A stretch of DNA of 64,000 nt from Ilyonectria destructans (taxonomy: Eukaryota; Ascomycota; Sordariomycetes; Hypocreales; Nectriaceae), in the NCBI GenBank assembly GCA_020740775.1, contig JAHEWK010000023.1, forward strand, positions 744,001 to 808,000, read 5' to 3'. The position numbers and the translations under genes were made by a program. Shown here in pieces: positions 1-10,197 of this stretch. Positions within the stretch are counted from its first letter, which is position 1. Each line of letters begins with the position of its first letter. The notes below the pieces were generated by a model. The model saw only the letters and a program-made list of their open reading frames with translations. It was not told where the DNA came from and searched no databases.

Positions 1-62
1 TCCCAAGTAAGTGGACTTCTTGTGTTTGATATCAATAGGATATCCACGGCGGCCTTTGGGTA

Positions 63-293
63 CGGTCGCACATTACCACATGGGTGACATAACCCTTTTG
101 GGAAGCCTCAACCATGTGGAAATACTTAGTAATTTTGTGGACCCTTGCAAGACTACAGTACCGCACACTATCCGGAAGGTATCTCTTCATTTAGATGGCA
201 TAGCCCCATATAAAAACGCCGAAAGCCTATGTGCGAAATAGCTCCAGTCATTTTCGTACATGGTTTTGTCACCCATGTGGTAATGTGCGACCG
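63..293. mobile_element. Tc1/mariner-type MITE, 231 bp, TA target site
   Basis: The two ends are inverted copies starting CGGTCGCACATTACCACATG. They match over 32 bp with one mismatch and are flanked by TA at 61-62 and 294-295. No transposase is encoded. A TA duplication plus TIRs of this size is typical of non-autonomous Tc1/mariner elements. The interior shows no gene. Confidence 0.8.
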
Positions 294-519
294 TATTTGG
301 GGGCGGATTCAGCGGCTTAGCGCCACAACGCCGCCAAATCGCGTCCGTGCCTCAACGACTGCGAATATTACCCCCTCTCCACGGCCAGCCGGCTAAATGC
401 AATTCCTATGTAATCGAGGGTCTGCATCTTACGCAGTAACCGGGAACCTGCTTAAAAGACAGAGATTGTAGATTATCAATCAATTAATTAAAACCTCTAC
501 AGATGCCGCTGATCTCTCT

Positions 520-2130
520 TCACTTCTTCGTCTTCTGTACAGTTAGCCGGGCCTTTCTATTAGCTCGGAGGAACTTGCAGAGCTGGTCAATTGAGTGGCC
601 CATCTGCTGCTGCTGCAGGCTTATGGCGTGCGTCGCAGCCTCCTCGCTTATACGCCGAGCCTGTGCTATACGGCGAATCTCCTTGATGATCTCAAGCCGT
701 AGAGAGTACCACTGCACCTCGCTCTGCTGCCCGCCCGCCACCGGCTTCCCCAGCGGCTATCGAGAGTAGCAATAGCTTGTTGGCCTCGTAGCCCGACTGT
801 CCACTCTCTCCATAAGTCCCTAACTGTCTTAACCTCCCGGAACATACGATGCTGTGGCGGTCTTTCCAGTCCTGGGGTTACTGAGCGGCTATTGCTGCTA
901 TTGCTCGAGCAAGCTGTTGTATACTGGCGCTGGGCCTCTTTAGCAGCAGCAGCTGTAAGTGCTGGTGCTGGCGCTGGCGGCGGCGCTGGTGCTAGTTGTA
1001 GCTGCAGGAGGCCATGGGTAGCGGCTGTCTTAAGCTGAAAGGTAACGCCAGTTGAGAAGAGCGACTGGAGCTGTAAGGTCTGCTCCCCGACTCCCTGAAG
1101 CTCAGCTTGTAAGTCGGCTCTTAGATCCGCCCTGAGGTCGGCCCGTAGTCTAGTAATCCTCGTATCGTTGCGGGCATCGACGGACTGGAGGTAGTCTGCA
1201 AGAGCTGGAACGGCTTGGGCTAGTAGGGCTAGCTGGCTTGGCCTCTCGCCCTCTTTTTGCACGAGGGCTGATACCTCTTGTGCGAACTGCAAGTAGGCCT
1301 CATGCTGGAAGACTGGGTGGTTCCAAACTGGACTATCTGGGAACTGCTTGATCAGGAAGACTGAGTCTTGTAGGATAACCTCGCGTAGATACGAGAGCAG
1401 ATTCGTAAGCCCCATAGCCGCAAGATCGTTAATCTGATCAGGAGTAGGGCCGAACTGGCCCTTCCAACGGTCGAGGTCTGGCCAGATCATAGAGAGGAGG
1501 GTATCCGGCGGCACAATACTAGCACGGCGTATCTCGAAACACCCCTTCTGGGGTAGATGCCCGGCCATGGTGCGCATGAACTTGCGAGGCAGAGAGTTCA
1601 GGTAGCAGCCGATCATCTGCTCCTGGTTCCAGCGGCCGGCGCGGCGAATCTGGTCCTCGCTGATTCCCTTGAGCTCGGCTGTTTTCGCCCCCGAGCTCCG
1701 GCCAACATGCGTCTTCTTCCTTGAGGCGATGCCGGCATATGCAAACGCCTTGACAACCCAGTCCCGCTGCGAGTCATACGAGAGGGCGGCTGTATGGTCA
1801 CCCCCACTCCCGCTCCCTTTGATCAGCCGGGTATCATACCACGCAGACCGCTGGCTAAGGACTAGAAACGGCTCATCGGCAGCTATATCCCACCGGTAGA
1901 GGAGGTAGAACGCAAGGCCGCCCAGCATGCAGATAACCGGGTTCTTGTTCCGGAGGGCCCCGGCTGTCTCGAGGCGGCCGTGCTGGTTCTGTTTCCCAGC
2001 CCGCGTTGTGAAGATCAGGGGCATACAGCGGGTCGGGCCCTCCTCCTCGAACTCGAAGGTGAAGAGATCCGAGATCTCGGCTGCGCGGCGGTCGCCACCC
2101 CGGGTTAGCATATACCATGCAGTACCTACG
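520..2130 (-). pseudogene. Crypton-type tyrosine recombinase, 5'-truncated and frameshifted
   Basis: This is the catalytic part of a fungal Crypton recombinase, which cuts and rejoins DNA through a tyrosine. The order is the RGGDRR block (first Arg), a stretch like Ndc10 domain II, the H-x-x-R box (THVGR), the tyrosine in GCYLNSLPRKF, a Gln/Ala-rich linker, and a GCR1_C-like DNA-binding end beginning VRDLWREWTVGL. The frame breaks near 735. The end of the GCR1_C domain (QWYSLRLEIIKEIRRIA onward) continues in another frame to 520. The N-terminal part is missing: at about 2130 the sequence passes into a LINE tail, and the open frame runs on to 2186 by chance. Not functional. Confidence 0.8.
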
Positions 2131-2337
2131 GATGGATGGATGGATTTTATTTCGCCCGGAGGGAAGTCCCTATAGGGCCTTGACACAATCTAGTTTACAT
2201 TTCAGAACATTTGGTACCTGACACCCCAAGCCCCACGGATCGTTGTCTCATTGCTTGCTGCTCAACCTCGTCGCTGCTTGTTCCATGACAGGCCTGCTTG
2301 AAGGCCAAATTCTGCAAGTGTTCAGCATCCGGAGGAC
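2130..2337 (-). mobile_element. Tad-like LINE, 3'-end fragment with GGAT repeat tail
   Basis: The end at 2130 is a short GGAT tetranucleotide run followed by TTTTATTTCGCCCGG and a CCCTATAGGG block. The body contains GACAGGCCTGCTTGAAGGCC. The same order occurs at the 3' end of the LINE at 9931-10130 (TTTTATTCCGCCCGG, GACAGGCCGGCTTGAAGGCC). It is therefore a severely 5'-truncated LINE copy, inserted into or next to the Crypton gene. Confidence 0.75.
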
Positions 2338-2475
2338 GATAGGGGTCACTGTTGCAAAACCCCGTTTTGGGTTTAGGTGCTCTTCTCCTTAGTCATCGGG
2401 GTACTTTGAGTCGCCATGGAATATGTACCGCGGACTGGCTGCGGGCCCGCGCGGTGACCTTTGCCAGTCTAATAT
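2338..2475. repeat. Dispersed repeat containing CTGTTGCAAAAC, copy 1
   Basis: The segment starts near AGGGGTCACTGTTGCAAAAC and runs through a CCGCGGACTGGC block to GCGGGCCCGCGCG. It matches the reverse complement of 15231-15345 nearly throughout and shares its first 20 bp with 5545-5643 (reverse) and 31105-31200. It has no coding capacity. The family's superfamily is unknown. Confidence 0.65.
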
Positions 2476-3130
2476 CCTGCTTCAAGCTTCAGGTGCAAAA
2501 TGGGTTCCGATCGAGCTGTTTGGTGTCATATAGATACAGTATGCATAACGCGATATTAGGAACCTTGTTCCGATAATATGAATTAATTCTTTCTAATTCA
2601 TTCACTAAACACCTTCACTATGCTATTATCACGATTGCAACGCACCTGCACCGCAATAAAAGCCCAGTTACCCAACCTATCTGCAACTCGCAATAATGAG
2701 CAGCGTTGTGAGCCTAGAGAGGATTACCGCAGTAATCCTGCTTCCAGTTACCAGCGACCTAGTGCAGTAACCTCCCTCTTAAATAAGTCTAGTGAAGCTA
2801 TCCACCATAGCCAAGGACGATATTGTTTTTATTCTTCTTAAATTAAAATCTTACTTCAACCCGGATTCCAACCCCTTCCGGACCCAGGATCAAGCCAGGT
2901 CCAAAACTCTGGCACTTCCGGGCTCATACAATAAGTTGGTGGATATTAAGGACTCTCCGCCACAGTCAGTGAGTCCATAATGGTAACCCTAGAGTCGATA
3001 TCTCAGCGCTTTGAGAATAATCAGGCTCGACTCTCCGACACTGATGTTGCTGGGACACTCCCACCCGCACACTCCAACCGCTTCAAAGGGACAGAAATCC
3101 CCACGATATTTACTGTCCGACATATAAAAC
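2476..3130. other. Intergenic, no gene recognised
   Basis: There are only short open frames without recognisable protein patterns. It probably consists of transposon flank between the repeat at 2.4 kb and the integrase relic. Confidence 0.5.
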
Positions 3131-3134
3131 GGAA

Positions 3135-4920
3135 GGATTAACTACTCGGGCTCCCCATTCGAAATATCGCTATCCTCCCCATTATCACTTATTCCCTCCA
3201 CGTTATTTCCTTCTTCGTCCTCGTATCCTAGTTTAACAAGCGGTTGCTCTGCTGGTTCCCCATCTCCAAGTTCATTCTGGCAGGCTTGATTTGCTCGCTC
3301 ATATAATGCTTGCTATATGCGTTTAGATTGAGCAATTCGGGACGAAAGGGAACGCCTTACATATTCAATAACGCCACCGGTTGGCGCTTTACGATATGCC
3401 AGTACAGGCTGCCGGCCGCTTTCGATGTATTAAATAATTCTGTCTCGAAGACTAAGGTAGAAACGCTTGAAAGGCCGCAACTTGTACGGCTCCTGGGGAG
3501 TCCCAAGGGCTACGTTGCCGTAGCCCATTTCGTTGAGAACTTGGCGACACCAATCCTTTGTCTCTGGCTCCAAACAGGTGCTAATGTCGATCTCAGCCAA
3601 TGGCCCCTCCATTTCAGCTAGAACGGAACGGTCAATGGGGATGCCCCAGTTGCATGCCTTATCTGGGTCCGGGTCGTGGTAATTCATCCAGGGCTGGCCG
3701 TGGACCATATGGGGGCGGTTCTTCTGAAGACGAATTCGATGAAGATTCCACGCCTCTATAAAGTCGAAAAGTTCTTAGCGTAATAAATCTTCAAATACGG
3801 CGTAGATTGCGATCTGATCCTCCAATATATCGCCGTTGAAGTCCCTATCCCTGGCGAGCTCTCCAAAGTAGTCTACCTACTGCCGGGATGAGACATACAG
3901 CATGCTCTCCCACTATTTCTCAATCTTGATATTCTTCGTACTCGGCGCCGCCTTGTAGGAATCCTTTAGGCGTTTCCCTTGCTGGAAGACCTGCTCATTC
4001 CACCCCACCCGCCCATCTGCGGCCAAAGCAAAGTTCCAATGGGCTGCTGCCACTAGGGGCGTTTTGCTGCCTCTGTCTGCCTGCAGATACTATGGCCGGA
4101 AGCCGTATGCGTCGTATGCAGCCAAGTACTGCTTCAAGACGCTTAAAGCAGTTATAGAAGAGTAGCCAATATAGAACCAGATAATATTGTGCGAGTAAGC
4201 GTCGATTGCGGCGTAGATCTCGAATCCATATGCCTTAAGCTTGTTATGGCTGTTAATGTACTACTGGTAATTTGGTTCTGGCATAAGGAACTGTCCCTTC
4301 TTCCTTCGAAATATCCTTTTTCAGAGCTTAACCTCATTTGGGAATATGATTTTGTATATCTCAAAGAGAGGGTCTCTTGGTACCCAGAGCTGCTTTTGCT
4401 GACGAAGATACAGCTGGAGAAGGTTTCTGCTATAACCCGAAATAGTATTAGAACGTTGCGTTATTTCGATAATAGCCTGCTCTGTCTTCTTCAGTAAGGC
4501 GAGTCGCTCCTTATCGCTGTTGAGCCTGTGTAGCTAGCGGCGGTCCGGGTGTAGCCTGATGCACTTCAGACCTCGTTTCGTGATCGGCCAGCCCTGTCTC
4601 TGTAGAACGCTCAGCATCTGCTTCTCAGTAAGCCCAACGCAAAATATCAGGTTGTAAGTGGCCTCTATAAGCTCTGGACTTTCTTTGGTGCAGGCTTGCT
4701 GGCGCGGGAGACCCCAGTTTGTAATTCGGCGAGAGATTGTGCTGAGATTGACGGCGATATGGTAATACTTCCGAAGCTTATACTAAATCTTACTTCGAGA
4801 GACACCATTAAGGTAGAGGTGGGTGATATAGTTACGGTATTAATCGATTGGATTGGGCAGGCATGCTATTGCTGGCAGTGAGTTTAGGGGAATTTTCTTA
4901 GTTCTAATAAGAAAAGGGGG
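3135..4920 (-). pseudogene. Decayed integrase-core (DDE/rve-like) transposase, old copy
   Basis: Minus-strand translation gives the block DAYSHN-IIWFYIG and a LQADRGSKTP block, both of which align with the better copy at 37558-39202 (SIDAYSRYITWFYIG and LVRSDRGGET). The DNA also matches: TATAGAACCAG and GGCGTAGATCTCGAATCC here, TATAGAACCAG and GGCGTAGATCTCAAATCC there. The C-terminal part is open as 3430-3708 (GQPWMNYHDPD block) and ends near 3140. Several codons that look like TGG or CAG are now TAG, which fits C-to-T decay such as repeat-induced point mutation. Not functional. No accessory genes of the 35.9-41.5 kb locus are visible around it. Confidence 0.7.
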
Positions 4921-5540
4921 GGACAGTAAGGGCGTAGCCTTACTATAAGTTTGACTTACTGTAATAATACTGGCCTATAGCAGCCTAACATCAGGAGTTT
5001 TATTAGTAGTACCTTCCCAACTTGAAATAGGATGATGCCGCTATCTGGAATTACAGACCCCAGATCCCTTCCAATCTGGATCACTACAGCTGTAGAAAAG
5101 CCAGTAGTTAACAGCGTTACTATATTATGCCCACATCCAATCCCGTCACCATAAGTAAAATTACAACTGCTAGCATGGCGGTTAGAGACTCGCCCAGCAG
5201 GAACCCCAGAGTCAAGAAGGGCCGAGGATTGATTCGACCCAGTGCCCGCTGATTCATAGCTATCGCCGGGGCTGCTCGGCTCTGGATTGCGAGCGTAATT
5301 AAATCTTCAGATGCAATTCAACTACTAACTCAACGCTCAGCAGCTCAGTCAGCCGGATGAGGAAGAGGAAGAGGAGAATGAGGATAATTGAGCAGTGGCA
5401 ATTTCCACTCTGACCGCCACGCTGATGCCTGATGTCGCTTTGGATGGAATAGAAATGCAGCCTGCTGGTCCGCAGCTGACTCGTTGCTGTGACCATAAAC
5501 TCTGTAGCGCCCAAAAAATCAAGAAACGTGGGCTGAGGTA
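4921..5540. other. Intergenic with small hairpin near 4925-4970
   Basis: CAGTAAGG and CCTTACTAT form a short palindrome just upstream of the integrase relic, with another CTTACTG near 4962. These could be remnants of the element's end. The remainder has no recognisable gene. Confidence 0.35.
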
Positions 5541-5544
5541 TAAA

Positions 5545-5643
5545 GGGCAATGTACTGCGGGGCCTTGGGGATATGCCGCTAACCCAATTTGGCCCCTTCG
5601 CGGCGAATTTCGGGGTTTTGCAACAGCGACCCCTATAGGCTGC
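5545..5643. repeat. Dispersed repeat containing CTGTTGCAAAAC, copy 2 (reverse)
   Basis: Reverse-complemented, it reads TAGGGGTCGCTGTTGCAAAAC, then GGTTAGCGGCAT, then CCCCGCAGTACATTG. That order and spacing match 31105-31205 closely. A tandem pair of GTACCCACCTRCCGGCA lies just to the right (about 5648-5685). Confidence 0.6.
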
Positions 5644-5948
5644 CATAAGTACCCACCTACCGGCAGTACCCACCTGCCGGCAAGCAAAAAAAAAAAGTTC
5701 CCCATACAAAATGCCCAATTTCACTTACACGGTATTTGGCCAAGATTGAAGTTATTGGCATGGAGTAATGGCTGTTGTATTGAGAATTTCATATCGTTTG
5801 ATATTATCACATTGCTTTTTTGATCACGTATGCGGTATGGTCGCATGGCACTAATGTAAAATTTCTCAAAACGCCTCCTTTACCACCCAGCCTCCCCGAC
5901 GCTCCTTCGAATGTTTCTCTACACCAGCCTTCCATAATCGCCTTGAAA

Positions 5949-7500
5949 ATGCCTCTAGTGTCTTATACAGAGGATAAAGTTGTCGAAGCCATACTGGATG
6001 TCACAGATAACGGCCTCTCCCAGAACCAATCCGCCCAGAAGCATGAGATCCTCGGTCGACTCTCGGGGACCGATTAAGAGGCCTACCGTCAAAGTCCGAG
6101 GTCACCCAGCCTGCCCAGCTGTTATCCAAGTCTCAGGAGTCGAGATTACTCACCTGGATACTTCGACAAGAGGCCCTCGGCTATGCTCCTTCTCATAGTC
6201 AAGTTCGCGCCACCGTCGCTGCGCTCTTGAGACCAGGGGTCTGCATCTACCCACTTCTATCCACAGCCACCTCAACAGTGATAGAATAGATGACTTACTA
6301 AGCCGACCTGAAGTTGAATTGATAGAAATAGACCCTATCTATCAACGTAGATGCCATCTACGGTGATACAGAACGCCTCAAACGCCACAGCGGATCAAGG
6401 ATATCCCGCCAGCATCAGCCCCACAACTCCTCAACGCCATCATCAGACCATCCACCCCCATCTCCCTCATCAACCTGCTGGCCCAGTTCATCCTCAAGCG
6501 CCTCGATCTCTGTACTCCTAAAGGCGAATGGTGGCTGCTGACCTGCTAGTCTGCCAGCAGGATATATGTGTCTATCCACGTTGCTCGCCGGCTCGGGTCA
6601 ATTAAGGCGCCGGGATAGTAACAATATCACGAAGGCAGTGGAAATAGCAGAGGTGAGGCGGAATTGGGCTGCTTGGGGCATTGGTGGCTGATCCAGGCGC
6701 TGATCTAGCGGCGGAAATTGCTGGCGTTGTTGAGGTTCCGGTACCTTACGTCTCTGCGAGATTACTAAGCGTTTGATGTATATATACATCAATGATTTCT
6801 TGGCAATCTACTCACTTGAATCTACGTTGATGAGGTCGTGATAGAAAGGATAGAAGCTTGGCAGCAGGCAGGGTAGAATGGGTAGAAAGCACAGCTTTCT
6901 ATCAATAGTAGATGGCGCGTCTACTTTTAGTGGATAGATGCAGACCCCTGCTTGAGACAGCAAGGCCGGGAAAGGCCTATCGGTGTACACTGGCTAGCCA
7001 GGTTCATGAAACGTCATCCAAAGATCAAGACGAAGGTAGGAAAACGTCAGGAGGCTGCGAGATTCAATTCTTTTACTCCAATGGCCGTCAATTGGTACTT
7101 CGATATCCGGGAGAGCGAGTATGGCTGGATCAAGCCTGAGAACACTGTTAATGTTGACGAGGGCGGTATTATGGCTGGATTTGGTGAGTATTTATCTTTT
7201 TTGTCATAAAACCCACTAATATATTCCGAATCTAGGCCTGGATTCCTTGGTTATCGGAAGTAGCGATCCCAAGAGGAAGGCCTTCCTCAAAGGCTCTCGG
7301 TCACGCGCTTGGACTAGCTTTATCGCAGCCGACTGGTATTATATCACTTCTGAAAATGGCTGGACGAACAACCATATCGCAGTTGAGTGGCTCAAATCTC
7401 GCAAAACCGAAAGAGCCCTCGCCCCTATCAATGCTGTCGTAGAGAGGCAGAATCGCCGAAAACACACGGCACCAAGAGTAGCTGGCCGCGCGCTCCCTTA
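5949..7500 (+). pseudogene. Pogo/Fot1-type transposase relic, split by a hAT MITE
   Basis: The N-terminus from ATG 5949 (SYTEDKVVEAILDV, then LGRLSGT) is a psq-type helix-turn-helix start, broken by stops near 6075. A CENP-B-like block continues to 6233, is interrupted by the MITE at 6234-6950, and resumes as IGVHWLARFMKRHPKIKTK. The first catalytic Asp region reads ENTVNVDEGGIMAGFG. A 56-bp intron (GTGAGT at 7182 to TAG at 7237) fits between GFG and LDSLVIG. Between SFIAA and WYYITSENGWTNNH a central block is missing, and the similarity ends near 7400. Typical members are over 500 aa. This one is dead. Confidence 0.7.
6234..6950. mobile_element. Non-autonomous hAT element, 717 bp, 8-bp TSD CTTGAGAC
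   Basis: The left end is CAGGGGTCTGCATCTACCCA and the inverted right end is CAGGGGTCTGCATCTATCCA. The flanks are identical 8-bp duplications CTTGAGAC at 6226-6233 and 6951-6958. Terminal CAGGG plus an 8-bp TSD is diagnostic of the hAT superfamily. No transposase is encoded. It sits inside the pogo transposase, so it is younger than that element. Confidence 0.9.
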
Positions 7501-7725
7501 GGTCTTGCAGCAGCAGCGCTTCGCCAACCAGCCGCAGTCGGTTTTGGCCATGTGAGAGAACTTGTAGGGCTTGCAGTAGTCCTCGCACTTGCCGCTCCAG
7601 GCTCTGCTGCAGCTGCTTCGATTCCAGCACGCGGCCCGAGCTTCGAGGGCCGGGTCCTGGACATCGGAGGGGGCGGCCATCACGCTAGCCAAGGTAGCGG
7701 CGAGGAAGAAGCCGCTGATCTTCAT
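7498..7725 (-). CDS. Small secreted cysteine-rich protein, 75 aa
   Basis: The ATG at 7725 is preferred over an upstream start at 7830 because it begins a classic signal peptide (MKISGFFLAATLASVMAAP). A short acidic propeptide-like stretch follows, then a mature region with eight cysteines spaced C-x5-C-x7-C-x3-C-x12-C-x6-CCC. Such spacing suggests a compact disulfide-stabilised extracellular peptide (defensin-like, killer-like or effector-like). I cannot assign the family. A TATA-like box (TATAAATA on the minus strand, about 7831-7838) lies roughly 105 bp upstream. The stop codon touches the end of the pogo relic. No intron is needed. Confidence 0.65.
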   Translation of the reverse strand: MKISGFFLAATLASVMAAPSDVQDPALEARAACWNRSSCSRAWSGKCEDYCKPYKFSHMAKTDCGWLAKRCCCKT

Positions 7726-7828
7726 CTTGAGTTTTTGGAAGAGGAAGTAAGTATAGGCTTGAAAGTTGTTTACGTTGCGTGTCTTGTACCAGCTGTCAAT
7801 TTCTACGCTACCTCTGGGACGGGTGGCC

Positions 7829-7839
7829 ATATTTATACT
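7829..7839 (-). promoter_or_regulatory. TATA box of the cysteine-rich protein gene
   Basis: GAGTATAAATATG on the minus strand, about 105 bp before the chosen start codon. Confidence 0.45.
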
Positions 7840-8109
7840 CCCAGAGGCAATCCATCCACATGCTCAACTTGGACGTTCGACATCGAGGGAAGTATTTTGG
7901 GTTCGACATCTTGCGGTAAACCATGCGATTCTGCTTCGTCACATGCCGGCTCATGCCCGTCTTACTGTCGTACTCGTCGTCGCCCATCGTCACTGTTACA
8001 CCGCTCAACTGAGCGGCGTATAGCCAGAGCTATGAGGTTGACCTATAGGACAGACGCAGCTCTTCTCTCCTGCCTCAATGAGTCGCTTACCCGAGTCTTA
8101 CCTGGGTGA

Positions 8110-9150
8110 ATTTGTCCCGAGTGGCTGAGCTCAAGGTTGACTAGGCGAGGAACCGCCAATCACCCTTACTGCTCGGTGGAGCACTCAGTGCGTACTGTCA
8201 CATGCTTCAGCAAGAGGCAATATCTATGCAAATTTGATTCCAGAAAACGTAATAGAAGTGCATGGCTGGTGGGGACGGGGACTCGGTAGGACTCAGCTCG
8301 ATTCAGCTCTTAATATCCAGACTCGGCCGCCTAGCCTCACTACCCGGGTAAAAGGTAAGACAACCCGCCCATTTATGGACCGGGGCCCATTGTGGACCAC
8401 TTTTTCGCAATATCAATGAAGTCACCCAAGTTACATTCGCATCAATTGAATAACAACGCAACACTAGAAAGTAGCCTTTTTTTTTTTTGCTATTTGGAAG
8501 GTCTAGTTGCTATTGATAGCACATGTTATTAAATCTAAAAAAAATTTGGATTCTTTTGACATTCCTTCTGGGTCTAATATATTTAATATCGCTTGACGAG
8601 CCTTCTAGATGTCTGGAACCTTTGCAACGAGAGCCCTCTATCGTCAACTTGCGGCGGAAGTTTGTGTGGGTCTCTGCTATTAATAATCTAATAGTCGTCC
8701 CGTATGACTGTGGACATGACTGTGTATACATACTGAAGAGTCTTGGGGGTTAATACTGTCACCTTCCTATCTAGGCGCCATTCCGTTCCATGACTAAAGG
8801 GGTAGGTAGAGACGAGTACTAGTTGCTCCGGATGCAAGCTTATGGGCCCGGCATAAGAGTGTTACATTAAAAGAGGAGTAATGTCCGGCCGGTGTCTTAC
8901 GTGTCATATCCATTGGAAGCTTACAATAATTCACTTCCTTGTAAGGCAAATAAGTGATTAAGCTCCTGCCAGACTTGGAGCCCCACTTGTGGTCGCTAAG
9001 CATTACATCGGCCTGTCCTATTGACTTCCACATCTACTCCTGTATCCTGTCAGAAGCATCATACCGAAGCAGCTTCCTCCATGTTAGTCCGGGAAGGGAA
9101 TTATGCCGTCTTACGTTGTGTCACTTCTATGGCTGGAGCCTGGAGTGTTC
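8110..9150. other. Intergenic, no gene recognised
   Basis: Contains a T homopolymer at 8479-8490 and short uninformative frames. It separates the two small secreted-protein genes. Confidence 0.5.
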
Positions 9151-9154
9151 TCAA

Positions 9155-9166
9155 CTTCTATATAAG
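9155..9166 (+). promoter_or_regulatory. TATA box of the SH3b-like secreted protein gene
   Basis: CTTCTATATAAGAA about 120 bp upstream of the ATG at 9280. Confidence 0.5.
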
Positions 9167-9279
9167 AAAACGAAAAACCTGCGTCCACTCCTCGAGTCCT
9201 GTGAAGCAAGACGGCAGACCATCACACTCTATCTCAAAGTCACAGCAAAGCAACCAAACCTCCACTTCCTTCCGCCAAC

Positions 9280-9793
9280 ATGAAGTTCGTTCCCCTCCTC
9301 GTTGCCTCCCTCCTCCCCGTCGGCCTCATGGCTGCTCCGGTCGACGATGGTGGCGACGTATCTATGGAGGGTGCTGAGCCTGCTCCTGGCACGACCGCTG
9401 CTCGCGACGTTGGCGACGAAATCTTAAAGCGGTCCACCCGGGTTTGCACCATCGTTGGTGGTTCTGCAACTGTGAACTGTCGCTCGGGGCCAGGCACCCA
9501 ATACGGAGTCACGGACACTGTGTACAGGGGAAGTGACTACGTTTTCACTTGTGTGAAGACTGGAGAATGCATCATCATCGGCGGAAATCAAAACTGGTAC
9601 GTCTCGCTACGTGCCATGATGAGAGATGCTTTTGCTAAATAGTTCGAAGCGGTTGGCACAAGACTGGCGGCTGCTACGTGAACGGCCACTACACCGATAA
9701 CAGGTGCACTCTCGGTATGCTGTCCCCTTGATTCCAATTACTGGATTCGCTTAGGCTGATACATCGACCGTAGCGAGCCTCGGCAGCTGCTGA
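9280..9793 (+). CDS. Small secreted SH3b-like protein, 133 aa, three exons
   Basis: Exons are 9280-9596, 9650-9714 and 9774-9793. Both introns have GT-AG ends with branch-like CTAAAT or CTGATAC, and the spliced length is 402 nt. Residues 1-18 are a signal peptide, followed by an acidic propeptide ending in a Lys-Arg site (EILKRS) for a Kex2-type protease. The mature part (VNCRSGPGTQYGV, then GWHKTGGCYVNG near the end) resembles the bacterial-type SH3 fold seen in small secreted fungal proteins, with six or more cysteines. The first acceptor was chosen at 9649 because it alone joins the CGWHKTGGCYVNGHYTDNRC block in frame. Without splicing the frame runs to 9642. The role is probably extracellular binding, unproven. 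Confidence 0.6.
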
Positions 9794-10197
9794 ACTGTGC
9801 AAACAGCTAGAATATGGCTCTATTGATCACAACACAGGCACGTAAGTTTATCGTGAGGGATCATCTTTAGGATCTGGGAACATAAGTCTCAAGTGGTCAG
9901 TGTTGTGAAGGTGCGATAAATAGCTTAGGTTTGATTGATTGATTGATTTTATTCCGCCCGGGGGACACACCCCATAGGGCCATTGCGCTAAGCTATTTAC
10001 GTTTCGTACAGGGTTTCCATAATCACCCGAAGCCCCACAATTTCACTTTTTACTGACTGGTCCAATCTGGTGTATATACCGTGACAGGCCGGCTTGAAGG
10101 CCAATTTCTCCAAGTCTTCAGCATCCTATCCTCAGCAGCTGAAGCACGGTCTGTCAAAATGAGACTGTATGATGTTAGTAGGATTTGATCTGAATAG

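Noticed and set aside
7387..8109. 240-aa plus-strand frame over the cysteine-rich gene
   Set aside because: It is antisense to a gene with signal peptide and patterned cysteines, and low-complexity Ala/Gly in places.
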